Of a DNA stretch of 64,000 nucleotides, positions 9,112 through 17,680 are shown one piece after another. The stretch is from an uncultured Williamsia sp. (GTDB lineage: Bacteria > Actinomycetota > Actinomycetes > Mycobacteriales > Mycobacteriaceae). The stretch covers positions 372,001 through 436,000 of the forward strand of contig NZ_CANLWM010000001.1 in NCBI RefSeq assembly GCF_947494875.1. Direction: 5' to 3'. Within the stretch, counting starts at the first letter, position 1, and each line of letters opens with the position of its first letter. A model generated the notes under the pieces. It was given only the letters and a program-made list of their open reading frames with translations, had not been told where the DNA came from and did no database searches. The position numbers were made by a program, and so were the translations under genes.

Positions 9112-9157
9112 CCTCCTGTGGACTCAGATTCGGCCACGGACTGTCCGTGGCAGGAGG
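9112..9157 (-). promoter_or_regulatory. rpsF leader hairpin, candidate S6:S18 autoregulatory site
   Basis: In the transcript, CCUCCUG (9157-9151) pairs with CAGGAGG (9118-9112), which is the rpsF Shine-Dalgarno. Inside lies a second helix CCACGGA-CAG-UCCGUGG (9150-9134), followed on its 3' side by an unpaired CCGAAUCUGAGUCCA. The S6:S18 leader known from many bacteria is a hairpin with a CCG bulge that mimics the 16S rRNA site of S18. The bulge sequence and its position here fit that. Binding of the S6:S18 dimer would hide the SD and repress the operon. Seen: the pairing. Inferred: the regulation. Confidence 0.55.
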
Positions 9158-9258
9158 GTCGCCTGCGTCGGCAACTCGCCCACGGTACAGCAACCGGTCG
9201 TGACCAGCGAAATCATCGACCACGACAGCGACGCCGTCGCCCGGTAACGTCGCCGCTC

Positions 9259-11259
9259 GTGCCCGGGTGGTGGTCCCTCGACGACATCGACGCGACGTGG
9301 GTCCGTGATGTCCTGGGCATCGCCGACGCGCGTGGATGGGAGCTGGATCGCGTCACCCGTGGGCGCATCACGCAGGCCTCGCGACTGCTCGTCCGGCGAT
9401 CCGACGGCCGCACCGAGAAGGTCCTGGTGAAGTGCGTCGACCCAGGCTGGTCCGGACCCGTCACCCCTGTCGAACGCGAGCACCGTCTCTACGCAGGCGT
9501 CGCGGACCTGTCGTTGCCGGTCGCGACCTGCCGCGCGAACCGCCTCGACATCGACAGCAGAGTGTTCTGGCTCGTCCTCGAGGACGTCGGACCGGCCGAC
9601 TACGGCGACGACCTCGCCGGGCCCACGTTCTCGACGACGTTCCTGACCATGGCGGCGCTGGCCACCATCCACCGCGCGGTGGGCCCACAGGGGCCCCGCC
9701 CGGACTGGGTCGACCCGCTGCACGTCCCCGACCGCACCGGTCTCGGTGACGACTACGTGCGCTTCGTGGAACGGTACGGCGAGCGCATCGACCCCGTGCA
9801 CCTGTCGCTGGCCAACCAGGTCGTCTCTTCGATCGGCACCCTCACCGACCACGCCGCGCGGCTGGGGGCACAAGCGGGCCTGGTGCACGGCGACTTCCGC
9901 TTCGGGAACCTCGTCCTCGGGCGACACGGGTCGGGGCACGCCCTGGTGGTGACCAACTGGAGCCACGTCAGCTGGGGTCCGCGAGTGGTCGATCTCGCGT
10001 CGTTCCTGGCGATGTCGTTGTCCCCGGAGATACGACGACGCAACTACGACGAGCTGCTGCACCGGTATCTCGCCGCACTCGGTGGCCCTGTCGACGGCGA
10101 GGCACTCGGCGCGCTGCGCCGGGAGATCCACGACCACGCGTTCCTCGTGCTCGTGCAGGTGATCCGATGCGCGGTCGAGACACCCGGATGGGAGGCGCGC
10201 CAACGGTCCGCCGGCGACCTCTGGCTGACGCTGTTCGCCCGGGTGTGCACCTTCCTCGACGATCTCGGCCGACCTCTCGCCGCACCGGCGCCCGGCCGCC
10301 CTGCACGTCCCGTGGCACTGGCCGACGAGTTCGCGCACCCCGGTTCGGTCGGCGACGGGCGCAGCGAGGAGTGGACGCTCGCCGTCACCGACGTCGACGC
10401 CGGCCTCGGCGTGTGGGTGCGGTTCGGCCGCCACGCCGCGCTCGACAGCGGCGCCTACGTGGCCGTCTCCGTCTCCGGGCCCGACCTGCCCACGGTGACC
10501 CTGTCCACGCTGACCGCCGACCTCGACGAATCGCTGTCGGTGACCACCGACGGGGTCCGGATGCAGCACACCGTCGTCGACCCCCTCCGCCACGTGCACC
10601 TGCGGCTGACCGGGCGCGGCGACGCCGACGGCTCCGACGTCGGGATCGTGCTGGACGTGCACTGGTACACCTCGGCCGACCCGGCGCTCTACGGGGTGAC
10701 ACCGCTGCTGCTGATCCCGTCGGTGGCAACCGGCACCATCACGCTGACCGGCCTCGGGGACGTCGATCGACGGATCGCCGTCGACGCGCCGGGTTACCGG
10801 GAGCACGCCTGGGCCGGAACCGACTGGTGGGACATGCGGTGGACCGCGTTCGTCGCCCACTTCGACGACGACAGCGAGATGAACGGCATCGACATCCGGG
10901 TACCCGGGCTCGACCCCATGTCCCTGGGCCACCTGCAGTCGGCGACGTCGACGCCCACGCTGATCGACGTCGCCCGCGTGATCAGCCGACCCGACGGGCC
11001 TGATCGCCTCGGTTCCTGGGCGTTCGCCGTGGAACCCGGCGCGCACACCGTCACCTTCACCCCCACCGCCGTCGCGGACGTCCTGCGGCCTGGCGGCCCG
11101 CACGCCATCGACGAGGTGATCTGCCGCACATGGGGGATCTTCACGCGCAACGACGGGCGACGCGGCGTGGGCTGGGTGGAGACGAAGGCGGTACCGGTCA
11201 CCTCCGGGCCCGCCACACGGGGTCTGCACGACCCCACAGGTCCTGGCCCTAACCTGTAG
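9259..11259 (+). CDS. APH/choline-kinase-like domain fused to a large C-terminal domain
   Basis: About 666 residues. The N-terminal 320 residues follow the phosphotransferase fold of the APH family, with the catalytic-loop motif GLVHGDFRFGNLVLG. The following metal-binding motif, normally IDW, reads VTNW, so the second catalytic Asp is Asn; the enzyme may be inactive or use altered chemistry. The C-terminal half (about 345-666) is beta-rich with paired Trp (WTLAVTDVDAGLGVWVRFG, AGTDWWDMRWTAFVAHFDDD) and resembles DUF7064/7065-type domains seen next to such kinases; that match is tentative. GTG 9259 is preferred because TAACGT at 9245-9250 suggests a leaderless start. It is divergent from rpsF and 3 bases upstream of a GT87 gene. 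Confidence 0.7.
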   Translation: MPGWWSLDDIDATWVRDVLGIADARGWELDRVTRGRITQASRLLVRRSDGRTEKVLVKCVDPGWSGPVTPVEREHRLYAGVADLSLPVATCRANRLDIDSRVFWLVLEDVGPADYGDDLAGPTFSTTFLTMAALATIHRAVGPQGPRPDWVDPLHVPDRTGLGDDYVRFVERYGERIDPVHLSLANQVVSSIGTLTDHAARLGAQAGLVHGDFRFGNLVLGRHGSGHALVVTNWSHVSWGPRVVDLASFLAMSLSPEIRRRNYDELLHRYLAALGGPVDGEALGALRREIHDHAFLVLVQVIRCAVETPGWEARQRSAGDLWLTLFARVCTFLDDLGRPLAAPAPGRPARPVALADEFAHPGSVGDGRSEEWTLAVTDVDAGLGVWVRFGRHAALDSGAYVAVSVSGPDLPTVTLSTLTADLDESLSVTTDGVRMQHTVVDPLRHVHLRLTGRGDADGSDVGIVLDVHWYTSADPALYGVTPLLLIPSVATGTITLTGLGDVDRRIAVDAPGYREHAWAGTDWWDMRWTAFVAHFDDDSEMNGIDIRVPGLDPMSLGHLQSATSTPTLIDVARVISRPDGPDRLGSWAFAVEPGAHTVTFTPTAVADVLRPGGPHAIDEVICRTWGIFTRNDGRRGVGWVETKAVPVTSGPATRGLHDPTGPGPNL

Positions 11260-11262
11260 CCC

Positions 11263-12786
11263 ATGTCCGCCGTGCCCGTCGCCGATCGTCGACGGCTCCG
11301 TCGGCACGCCCTCCGCGGTGAGACCACCGTGCTCATGCTGGTCCTGCTGCTGTTCACCCTCGCGTTCATGACGCTGGGGTTCCTCGGGAAGCTCGACTGC
11401 GGCGGTCCCCCGTACGACATGTCGGGACGCAGCGCGCACTGGCCGGTCGGCAAGCACGAACTCCTCATGCCGTGTTACTCCGACCTGCAGTTCCTGTGGA
11501 TCGGCCGCGACATCAACAATCACGTCTTCCCGTTCATCCACGGCGGCATCCGTCCCGACGGTGTCCTCTACGGCGGTGCCGTCGAGTACCCGGTGCTCTC
11601 GGGTGTGCTCATGTACCTCGGTGCGATCGGTGCCCACACCGACACCCAGTTCTTCGTCCACTCGGCGATCCTGTTGGCGCCGTTCGGGATCCTCGTCACC
11701 GTCATGCTGGGCCTGCTGGTGCGCTGGTGGGCGCTCCTGTGGGCGGCGACACCCCCGCTGATCCTCTACGCGTTCCACAACTGGGAACTGCCGGTGGTCG
11801 CGACGGCGGTCGGGGCCGTGGCCCTCATGGTCTACGGCGAGTCCGTCTCCGACCGCACCGGCCGGCCGCGGATACCGTTGCGCGTCAGCGGGTCCCTGGC
11901 GGCGGTGATCCTGGCCGTGGGCTTCTGTCTCAAGCTCTACCCGGGGCTGTTCGTGTTGCCCCTCGCGATCTACGTCGCCACGCGCGGCCTGCGCCGAGCC
12001 GATCTGCTCTCGGTGTCGGCGGCCCGCCGCGGCATCGATGCCGTCGGTGCCGCATGGGTTCTCGGCGCGGCGATCGTGACCGTGGCCGCGATCCAGCTGC
12101 CGTTCATGATGGCCGGTTTCGACGGGTGGAAGGCGTCGCTGACGTTCCAGGGGCGCCGCAAGTCCGAGGTCGACACCAACTCGATCTGGTACTGGGGTCT
12201 GCGGCATCTGACCGGGGGCATGACGCCGACCTACAACTCGATCGTGGGCGTCGCATCCCCGACGCTGATCCTGCTGTCGTTCGTCCTCGTCGTCGCGCTG
12301 GGCATCCGGGAGTGGCGGTCCGGCCGGGTGTTCCCGTGGATCGGTGTGAGTGCGGCGATGTTGGCCGGCTTCATGCTGTTCCACAAGGTGCACTCACCGC
12401 AGTACACGCTGTGGATCCTGCCGTTCTTCGTGCTCCTGCGGGTGCGGTGGCAGCTCATCGCTGTCTACCTCATCGGCGATCTGGCGCTCGACCTCACCAT
12501 CTTCCGGCTGTTCGGGATCTACACCTCCGGGCAGCCGATGAAGTGGTGGGTGATGACGGGCGTGAACGTCGGTGTCTGGTCGCACGCACTGGTGCTCGCC
12601 ATCCTGCTCGTCGCGTTCGTGCGCGCACCCGCGCGGTGGGAGCGTGGCGTCGACGACGACGGCGTCCCGCCGCGTGACTATCCGACGGCGGTGGCCACCG
12701 GGGAATCCGAGCCCGACGACGGACCTCGCGGCGGCCGTATCGCATCGGGGGCTCCGTCGAGCACACCACCGGCCGGGTCGTCGTAG
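11263..12786 (+). CDS. GT87-family membrane glycosyltransferase
   Basis: A 507-residue GT-C fold protein with about 10-12 membrane spans, the first at residues 23-45. GT87 enzymes use polyprenyl-phosphate mannose to build lipoglycans such as lipoarabinomannan. Family features are the PCYSDLQFLWIGRDINN loop and PVLSGVLMYL after the first span, WELPVVATAVGAVALM, and HKVHSPQYTLWILPFF near the C-terminus. The polar tail (about 465-507) is cytoplasmic. ATG 11263 has a TAACCT box 7 bases upstream (leaderless). Its last 109 bases overlap the 3' end of the convergent GT87 gene at 12678-14246. Confidence 0.82.
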   Translation: MSAVPVADRRRLRRHALRGETTVLMLVLLLFTLAFMTLGFLGKLDCGGPPYDMSGRSAHWPVGKHELLMPCYSDLQFLWIGRDINNHVFPFIHGGIRPDGVLYGGAVEYPVLSGVLMYLGAIGAHTDTQFFVHSAILLAPFGILVTVMLGLLVRWWALLWAATPPLILYAFHNWELPVVATAVGAVALMVYGESVSDRTGRPRIPLRVSGSLAAVILAVGFCLKLYPGLFVLPLAIYVATRGLRRADLLSVSAARRGIDAVGAAWVLGAAIVTVAAIQLPFMMAGFDGWKASLTFQGRRKSEVDTNSIWYWGLRHLTGGMTPTYNSIVGVASPTLILLSFVLVVALGIREWRSGRVFPWIGVSAAMLAGFMLFHKVHSPQYTLWILPFFVLLRVRWQLIAVYLIGDLALDLTIFRLFGIYTSGQPMKWWVMTGVNVGVWSHALVLAILLVAFVRAPARWERGVDDDGVPPRDYPTAVATGESEPDDGPRGGRIASGAPSSTPPAGSS

Positions 12787-14246
12787 AGGCGCCCGTCCGC
12801 ACCGACGCGCACCAGATCCCGTCGCGGGTGGTAGATCTCCCAGATCACCAGCGCACACAACCCGAGCACGGCGACGAACCGCAGCACGATCGCACCTGTG
12901 AACCACTGTTCGGGAAGCCATTTCACGTCGGCCGGCAGGTAGAGGCCCATCCGGGGGATCCACACGGCGGCATCGACGACCATCCAGGCCAGCAGGAGTC
13001 GGAACCGCGGGACCGCGAGCACCGCGATCGGCACCAACCACAGCGAGTACTGCGGGCTCCACACCTTGTTCACCAACAGGAAGCCGGCGAGCACCAGGAA
13101 CAGCAGTTGCGCGAGGCGGGGGCGGGTCGGAGCGGTCAGGCCGATGACCACCACCGCCACACACACCAGGGCGAAGAGCCCGACGAACAGGGCGTTCACC
13201 AACGATGACGCGCCGTTCGCGTCGGCGCCCCAGCCGTACCCGGACACCCGTGTCACCACCGTGAACCAGGTGTCGGGATCGGTGCCGCGGGAGGAGTTGT
13301 AGCGGAAGAACTCCCACCATCCGCTGGGGAACAGCACCATGATCGGCAGGTTGACCACCAGCCACGACGCGACCGCCGTCACCGCCACCACCGTGAACTC
13401 ACGCACCTTTCCCGCACGCAGACACAGCACCGCCAGTGGGATCAGGATCAGCGCAGGGTAGAGCTTCGCCGCGGCACCGAGTCCGATGAAGATCCCGGCC
13501 GCCCAGGGGTTCCGGCGCGCCCAGGCGAGGATCGCCAGCGCCAGGAACGCGGTGGCGATCGCGTCGAAGTTGGTGAAGACGTGGACGATCACCAACGGGG
13601 AGACGGCCGCGATGGCCGCCGACCAGACCCGCGGCCCGGCGACGAGAGCCGTGGCCCAGATCGTCACGAGCCAGAACAGCGCCAGACCGAGGGCACACGC
13701 GACGAAGAACACCACGACGTCGAGGGCCGACGGGAACCCCCAATGGTCGTGCAGCCATTGCCATCCCGCGGTCACCTGGGCCGCGCCGTACATGTACATC
13801 CCGGTGAGCACCGGGTACTCCATGTGCCGGACCTGCGGGCTGCCGTCGGGCTTCTTCTCCGTCCACGACACCTTGTACGGGAATGCGCCGGTGTCGAGGC
13901 GTTCGGCGGTGTAGAGCGGGACCGTGTCGGAGTAGCAGAGCGCGATGTACTGCCGGTGGTTGCTCCAGTCGAGCTGTTCCACACCGGTGTCGGGGTTGGG
14001 CGCCTGCTGCAGGCAGCCCGCCTTGCCGTACCAACCGAGAGCCAGCGCGACGAGGGCGAGCAGAAGGATCACCCGAAGCGGCGTCCAGTATCGGGCGCGA
14101 CCGACCACCGCGTGCAGTCCGACGGGCCCGCCGATCGCGATGGACCCGTCGCGGGCCACCGGGTCGGTGTGGCTCGGCAGGACGCGGTCGTCGGCGACAC
14201 GGGGATCCGGCGCGAACCGCGTCGGCGACTCCCAGTCCTCGCCCAC
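12678..14246 (-). CDS. GT87-family membrane glycosyltransferase next to ponA
   Basis: A 522-residue paralogue of the neighbour at 11263, in the position of Rv0051 beside ponA in M. tuberculosis. A 48-residue cytoplasmic lead is followed by about 10-12 spans. The first loop reads KAGCLQQAPNPDTGVEQLDWSNHRQYIALCYSDTVPLYTAERL, with the CYSD motif shared by both proteins, and the C-terminal NKVWSPQYSLWLVPIAVL matches the paralogue's SPQYTLW motif. It likely uses a polyprenyl-phosphate sugar at the outer membrane face. The GTG at 14246 follows the ponA stop by 10 bases with GAGGG as ribosome binding site, so the two are cotranscribed. Confidence 0.82.
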   Translation of the reverse strand: MGEDWESPTRFAPDPRVADDRVLPSHTDPVARDGSIAIGGPVGLHAVVGRARYWTPLRVILLLALVALALGWYGKAGCLQQAPNPDTGVEQLDWSNHRQYIALCYSDTVPLYTAERLDTGAFPYKVSWTEKKPDGSPQVRHMEYPVLTGMYMYGAAQVTAGWQWLHDHWGFPSALDVVVFFVACALGLALFWLVTIWATALVAGPRVWSAAIAAVSPLVIVHVFTNFDAIATAFLALAILAWARRNPWAAGIFIGLGAAAKLYPALILIPLAVLCLRAGKVREFTVVAVTAVASWLVVNLPIMVLFPSGWWEFFRYNSSRGTDPDTWFTVVTRVSGYGWGADANGASSLVNALFVGLFALVCVAVVVIGLTAPTRPRLAQLLFLVLAGFLLVNKVWSPQYSLWLVPIAVLAVPRFRLLLAWMVVDAAVWIPRMGLYLPADVKWLPEQWFTGAIVLRFVAVLGLCALVIWEIYHPRRDLVRVGADGRLYDDPAGGVLDGAPDAIRPPRGPSSGSDSPVATAVG

Positions 14247-14256
14247 GCCCGAGCCC

Positions 14257-16413
14257 TCAGCCGCCGTTTTGGAACGGGTCGTTGTTCTCCGGCGTGGGTG
14301 TCACCACGGTCTCGGTCGGCGGGCCCGGCAGCGGGATGGTGACGCCGGGCGCCAGCGTCGCCGACGGCGGGGCGAACGTCGTGGTGGGCGACGGGGCCTC
14401 GGTGGTCTCCTGGCTGCGTCGCGACCGCGTCGGTGCCTCCGTGGTCTCCGGAGCCTCGTAGGGCACCCCGGCGACGCCGCCGATCGCGGCCGGCTCCGGG
14501 AACTGCTCGATCGGCTTGCCGTCGAGGGCCCCGTCCATCGCCGCCTGCCAGATGTCCGACGGCAGGCCGGACCCGTAGACGATCGACCCGGTGTAGTTCG
14601 TCAGCGCCACACCGGCATCCGTGCCCACCCACACGGCCGTCGACAGCTGCGGGGTGTACCCGACCATCCAGGCGTCCTTGTTCTGTCCGGTGTCGCCGAG
14701 CTGGGTGGTACCGGTCTTCGCGGCCGACGGACGACTCCCGTCGTCGAGCGCGTGTCCCCGCGAGTACGCGGCGATCGGCTCCATCGCGGAGGTCACGTTG
14801 TTCGCGACCGCGGCCGAGAACCGCCGCTCACCGGCGTCGGCCTTGCGCTCGTAGAGCACCGTGCCGTCGGACGTCTCGACCTTCTGCACGAAATGCGGTG
14901 CGTGGTAGACACCCTGATTGGCCAGGGTCGCGTAGGCCGAGGCCATGTCGATCACGCGGGACTGGTACTGGCCGAGGACGACACCACCCTCGACGCCACC
15001 GCCGTCGGCGTTGGTGAGCGTCTGCTTGATGTCGCCGAAGCTCTCGGCGATCCCGGCTTGGTGCGCCGCATCGGCGACGGCCTTCGCCTGGCCATCGAGG
15101 TCCAGCATCAGTCGGTAGTAGACGGTGTTGAGCGAGAGCTTCAGTGCGGTGGCGAGGTTGCACGACCCGCAGCTCTCGCCGTCGGAGTTCGTCACGGTGT
15201 TGCCGCCGGGGGCGGTGAACGACGACGAGCTGTACACCTTCGACAGCGGGATGCCCTGCTCGAGCGCCGCGACGAGGGCGAACACCTTGAACGACGATCC
15301 CGTCTGCAGCCCGGCCTGGGCGTAGTCGAAGCCCTGGCCGTCGTTGCCGCCGAAGTACCCGCGCACGGCGCCCGTGCTCGGGTCGATGGACACGACCGCG
15401 TCGCGGATGTTCTTCGGCTCGCCCTCCAGCTGGCCGTTGGCCGCGGACACCACCGACCGCTGCACCTGCGGGTCGATCGTGGTGGTGATCTTCAGACCCT
15501 CGGTCTGCACGTCCTGCTCGGAGATGTTCAACGAGTTGAGCTCGGCGAGCACCTGCTGCTTGATGAGCCCGTTCGGGCCGGAGGTGACGTTGCCCGAGGT
15601 GTCCCGCGGCGGGGCGACCTGCGGGTACTTCAGGGAGGCCTCGTCCTGGGGCGTCAGCGCACCGATGGTGACCATGCCGTCGAGGACGTAGCGCCAGCGG
15701 TCCTGTGCGGCAGCGGGGTTCGTGGCGGGGTCGTAGTACGAGGGCGACCGGATGGACGAGGCGAGCACCGCGGCCTGCGGCACGGTGATCTTGCTGATGT
15801 CGGTGTTGAAGTAGGCCTTCGCGGCGGCGGAGACGCCGTACGCGCCGCGACCGAAGTAGATCGTGTTCAGGTAGGCGGCCATGATGTCGTCCTTGGACCA
15901 CTCGTTCGACATCTTCGTGGCGATCGCGAGTTCCTTGAACTTGCGGGTGTAGCTGCGCTCGTCACCGACGAGCGCGTTCTTCACGTACTGCTGGGTGATC
16001 GTCGAACCACCGCCGGCGTCGGCGTTGTTGGTGAGCTGGCCCAGGGCGGCGCGCGCGAGACCCGAGACGGAGAAGCCGGCGTTCGTGCGGAACTCCCGGT
16101 CCTCGGCGGCGATCACCGCGTCCTGCATCGCCTTGGGGATCTTGTCGATCGAGACGTCGGTGCGGTTGCCCTCCGGCGGCACGATGCGCGCGATCTCACC
16201 GCCGCGCGAGTCCAGGATCGTCGCGACCTGGTTCTGCTTGATGGCGTCCGGTCCGGGCACCGAGGCGCCGAGATAGGTGAACAGGAACACCACGGCCATC
16301 ACGACCACTGCCAGCGGGACCAGGCAGCCCAGCAGGCCGACGATCCACGCCACCACACCCAGGCGCGACCGCTTCTTGTCCTGCGTCGCGCGCGCACCAG
16401 TTCCGTTGCTCAC
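14257..16413 (-). CDS. ponA: Bifunctional penicillin-binding protein 1A
   Basis: A 718-residue class A PBP that polymerises and cross-links peptidoglycan. A cytoplasmic KKRSR patch and one span (about 18-48) anchor it. The GT51 domain shows IAAEDREF (catalytic Glu104), GGGSTITQQYVKN and YLNTIYFGRGAYGV. The transpeptidase has Ser373 in TGSSFKVF (SxxK), SLN at 427-429 and KTGTTQ at 566. The tail (about 645-718) is Pro/Thr/Glu-rich, as in PonA1. It follows DUF5318 by 44 bases and precedes the GT87 gene by 10, giving a cell-wall operon in the Rv0049-ponA1-Rv0051 order. Confidence 0.96.
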   Translation of the reverse strand: MSNGTGARATQDKKRSRLGVVAWIVGLLGCLVPLAVVVMAVVFLFTYLGASVPGPDAIKQNQVATILDSRGGEIARIVPPEGNRTDVSIDKIPKAMQDAVIAAEDREFRTNAGFSVSGLARAALGQLTNNADAGGGSTITQQYVKNALVGDERSYTRKFKELAIATKMSNEWSKDDIMAAYLNTIYFGRGAYGVSAAAKAYFNTDISKITVPQAAVLASSIRSPSYYDPATNPAAAQDRWRYVLDGMVTIGALTPQDEASLKYPQVAPPRDTSGNVTSGPNGLIKQQVLAELNSLNISEQDVQTEGLKITTTIDPQVQRSVVSAANGQLEGEPKNIRDAVVSIDPSTGAVRGYFGGNDGQGFDYAQAGLQTGSSFKVFALVAALEQGIPLSKVYSSSSFTAPGGNTVTNSDGESCGSCNLATALKLSLNTVYYRLMLDLDGQAKAVADAAHQAGIAESFGDIKQTLTNADGGGVEGGVVLGQYQSRVIDMASAYATLANQGVYHAPHFVQKVETSDGTVLYERKADAGERRFSAAVANNVTSAMEPIAAYSRGHALDDGSRPSAAKTGTTQLGDTGQNKDAWMVGYTPQLSTAVWVGTDAGVALTNYTGSIVYGSGLPSDIWQAAMDGALDGKPIEQFPEPAAIGGVAGVPYEAPETTEAPTRSRRSQETTEAPSPTTTFAPPSATLAPGVTIPLPGPPTETVVTPTPENNDPFQNGG

Positions 16414-16457
16414 CGTTCACCCACACCGTTCTCGTCGTCGGACCCGAGGTCCGTCGG

Positions 16458-16868
16458 TCAGTCTGCACTGCCCGCGGCGCGACGTGGACGTCGCTGCCGC
16501 GGTCGGGGCACCCGTCCTGCGACGAACGACTGGACCAGATGGTTCCAGCGACAGCTCCGGCACACCTCCACGACGTGGACGGTGAACTCCTCGCTGTCCG
16601 CGGCGAGCCGCGTGATCTCGTCGGTGGACCGGGCAGAGCCGTTCACCGTACCGAGGCGGTCGCCGAACACCCACGAGACCAACGTGAGCTGTTCCTTGCG
16701 GCAGATCGGGCAGATCACGTCGCTGGGCCGGCCGTGGAAGGCCGCGGCGCGCAAGAGGTATCGGTCCGCGTCGCACACCGCCCCGACAGCCGTCCGCCCT
16801 GCGTCGACCTCGGACAGCAGGGACCGGCGCTGCAACGCGTAGTCCACCGTCTGCCTCTGCACCAGCAC
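16458..16868 (-). CDS. DUF5318 family protein (Rv0049-like)
   Basis: A 136-residue protein conserved next to ponA in Mycobacteriales. It begins LVQRQTVDYALQRRSLLSEVDAGRT and continues VCDADRYLLRAAAFHG, as in the family. Two CxxC pairs (CPIC and CRSC) probably bind zinc. Function unknown; the constant position suggests a link with cell-wall synthesis. The start is GTG 16868, because TACTCT (complement of 16876-16881) lies 7 bases upstream, giving a leaderless mRNA and a protein of the usual length; a GTG two codons later is the alternative. The C-terminal 20 residues are Arg/Pro-rich. Confidence 0.85.
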   Translation of the reverse strand: MLVQRQTVDYALQRRSLLSEVDAGRTAVGAVCDADRYLLRAAAFHGRPSDVICPICRKEQLTLVSWVFGDRLGTVNGSARSTDEITRLAADSEEFTVHVVEVCRSCRWNHLVQSFVAGRVPRPRQRRPRRAAGSAD

Positions 16869-17008
16869 GAGGACAAGAGTACGTGGCGCCCCTGCGCACG
16901 GAAGTGTCGTCCGGGGCACTGCCGGCCGGCACCCGCGCCCACCTGCGCGCAACCCCGCGAGCGACTCGATGCAACGCCTGGTTCATGTCCGGTTTCCTGT
17001 ACCGGTTA

Positions 17009-17032
17009 TATCGGCGCGATACATTGTATGTA
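17009..17032. promoter_or_regulatory. Two adjacent inverted repeats upstream of the PadR gene
   Basis: TATCG-GCG-CGATA (17009-17021) and TACAT-TGT-ATGTA (17020-17032) abut one another about 55 bases before the padR start. TACATT (17020-17025) also fits a -10 box. PadR-family repressors often bind ATGT..ACAT-type palindromes over their own promoter, so the second repeat is the likelier autoregulatory operator. Confidence 0.5.
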
Positions 17033-17083
17033 GCATCGGTCGCACACGTTCGTTCGACAGGTTCGGTGAGAGGGGTTCGTCCA

Positions 17084-17680
17084 GTGCTCGAGTTGGCAGT
17101 GCTCGGCCTCCTCCTCGAGGCACCGATGCACGGCTACGAGCTGCGCAAGCGCCTCACCGGGCTGCTCGGCGCGTTCCGCGCCTTCTCCTACGGCTCGCTG
17201 TACCCGACGCTGCGTCGGATGCAGACCGACCGCCTTATCGTCGAGGACGCCGGGCCGCAGGGAACGCTGAAGCGACGGGCACGGCGTGTGTACAAGTTGA
17301 CCCCCGCGGGACGGGAGCGGTTCGCCGAGCTCGTCGCCGACACCGGTCCGCAGAACTACACCGACGACGGGTTCGGGGTGCACCTCGCGTTCTTCAGCCG
17401 CACACCGGCCGAGGCGCGGATGCGCATCCTCGAGGGCCGTCGTCGCCAGGTGGAGGAGCGGCGCGAGGGTCTGCGGGAGGCGGTCGGGCGGTCGACGCGC
17501 GCCGTCGACCGGTACACCCGCCAGCTCCACCAGCTGAGCCTGGAATCGAGCGAACGCGAGGTGCGGTGGCTCAACGAGCTCATCGCCGCGGAGTCCGCAG
17601 CCGAACCCGACGGCGCGGTCCTCGAACCCGACACAACGACAGTTTCGCAACACAAAGAAGGAGAGCCCGACCATGGGTGA
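17084..17680 (+). CDS. PadR-family transcriptional regulator (Rv0047c-like)
   Basis: A 198-residue PadR regulator. The winged-helix domain (1-90) starts [23 protein letters not shown], with the family's LYPTLRRMQ recognition helix and the [11 protein letters not shown] wing. The C-terminal half (about 105-185) is helical, with [28 protein letters not shown], and would form the dimer coiled coil. GTG 17084 is chosen because GAGAGGGG sits 8 bases upstream and homologues start here; GTG 17066 is the alternative. Its stop overlaps the ino1 start by 8 bases, so it is translationally coupled to inositol synthesis and may control it. Confidence 0.93.
   Translation: MLELAVLGLLLEAPMHGYELRKRLTGLLGAFRAFSYGSLYPTLRRMQTDRLIVEDAGPQGTLKRRARRVYKLTPAGRERFAELVADTGPQNYTDDGFGVHLAFFSRTPAEARMRILEGRRRQVEERREGLREAVGRSTRAVDRYTRQLHQLSLESSEREVRWLNELIAAESAAEPDGAVLEPDTTTVSQHKEGEPDHG

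Noticed and set aside
9134-9150. The CCACGGA-TCCGTGG hairpin as a terminator upstream of rpsF
   Set aside because: It lies inside the rpsF leader, directly between the SD and its complementary sequence, so a role in translation control fits better.
9124-12393. A 1089-residue open frame on the minus strand opposite the APH-like and GT87 genes
   Set aside because: His/Arg/Gly/Gln-rich low-complexity sequence typical of antisense frames in high-GC DNA; no domain or signal, and it covers three well-supported genes.
13945-16842. A 965-residue open frame on the plus strand opposite ponA
   Set aside because: Antisense shadow of ponA and DUF5318, with skewed Arg/Gly/Val composition and no motif.
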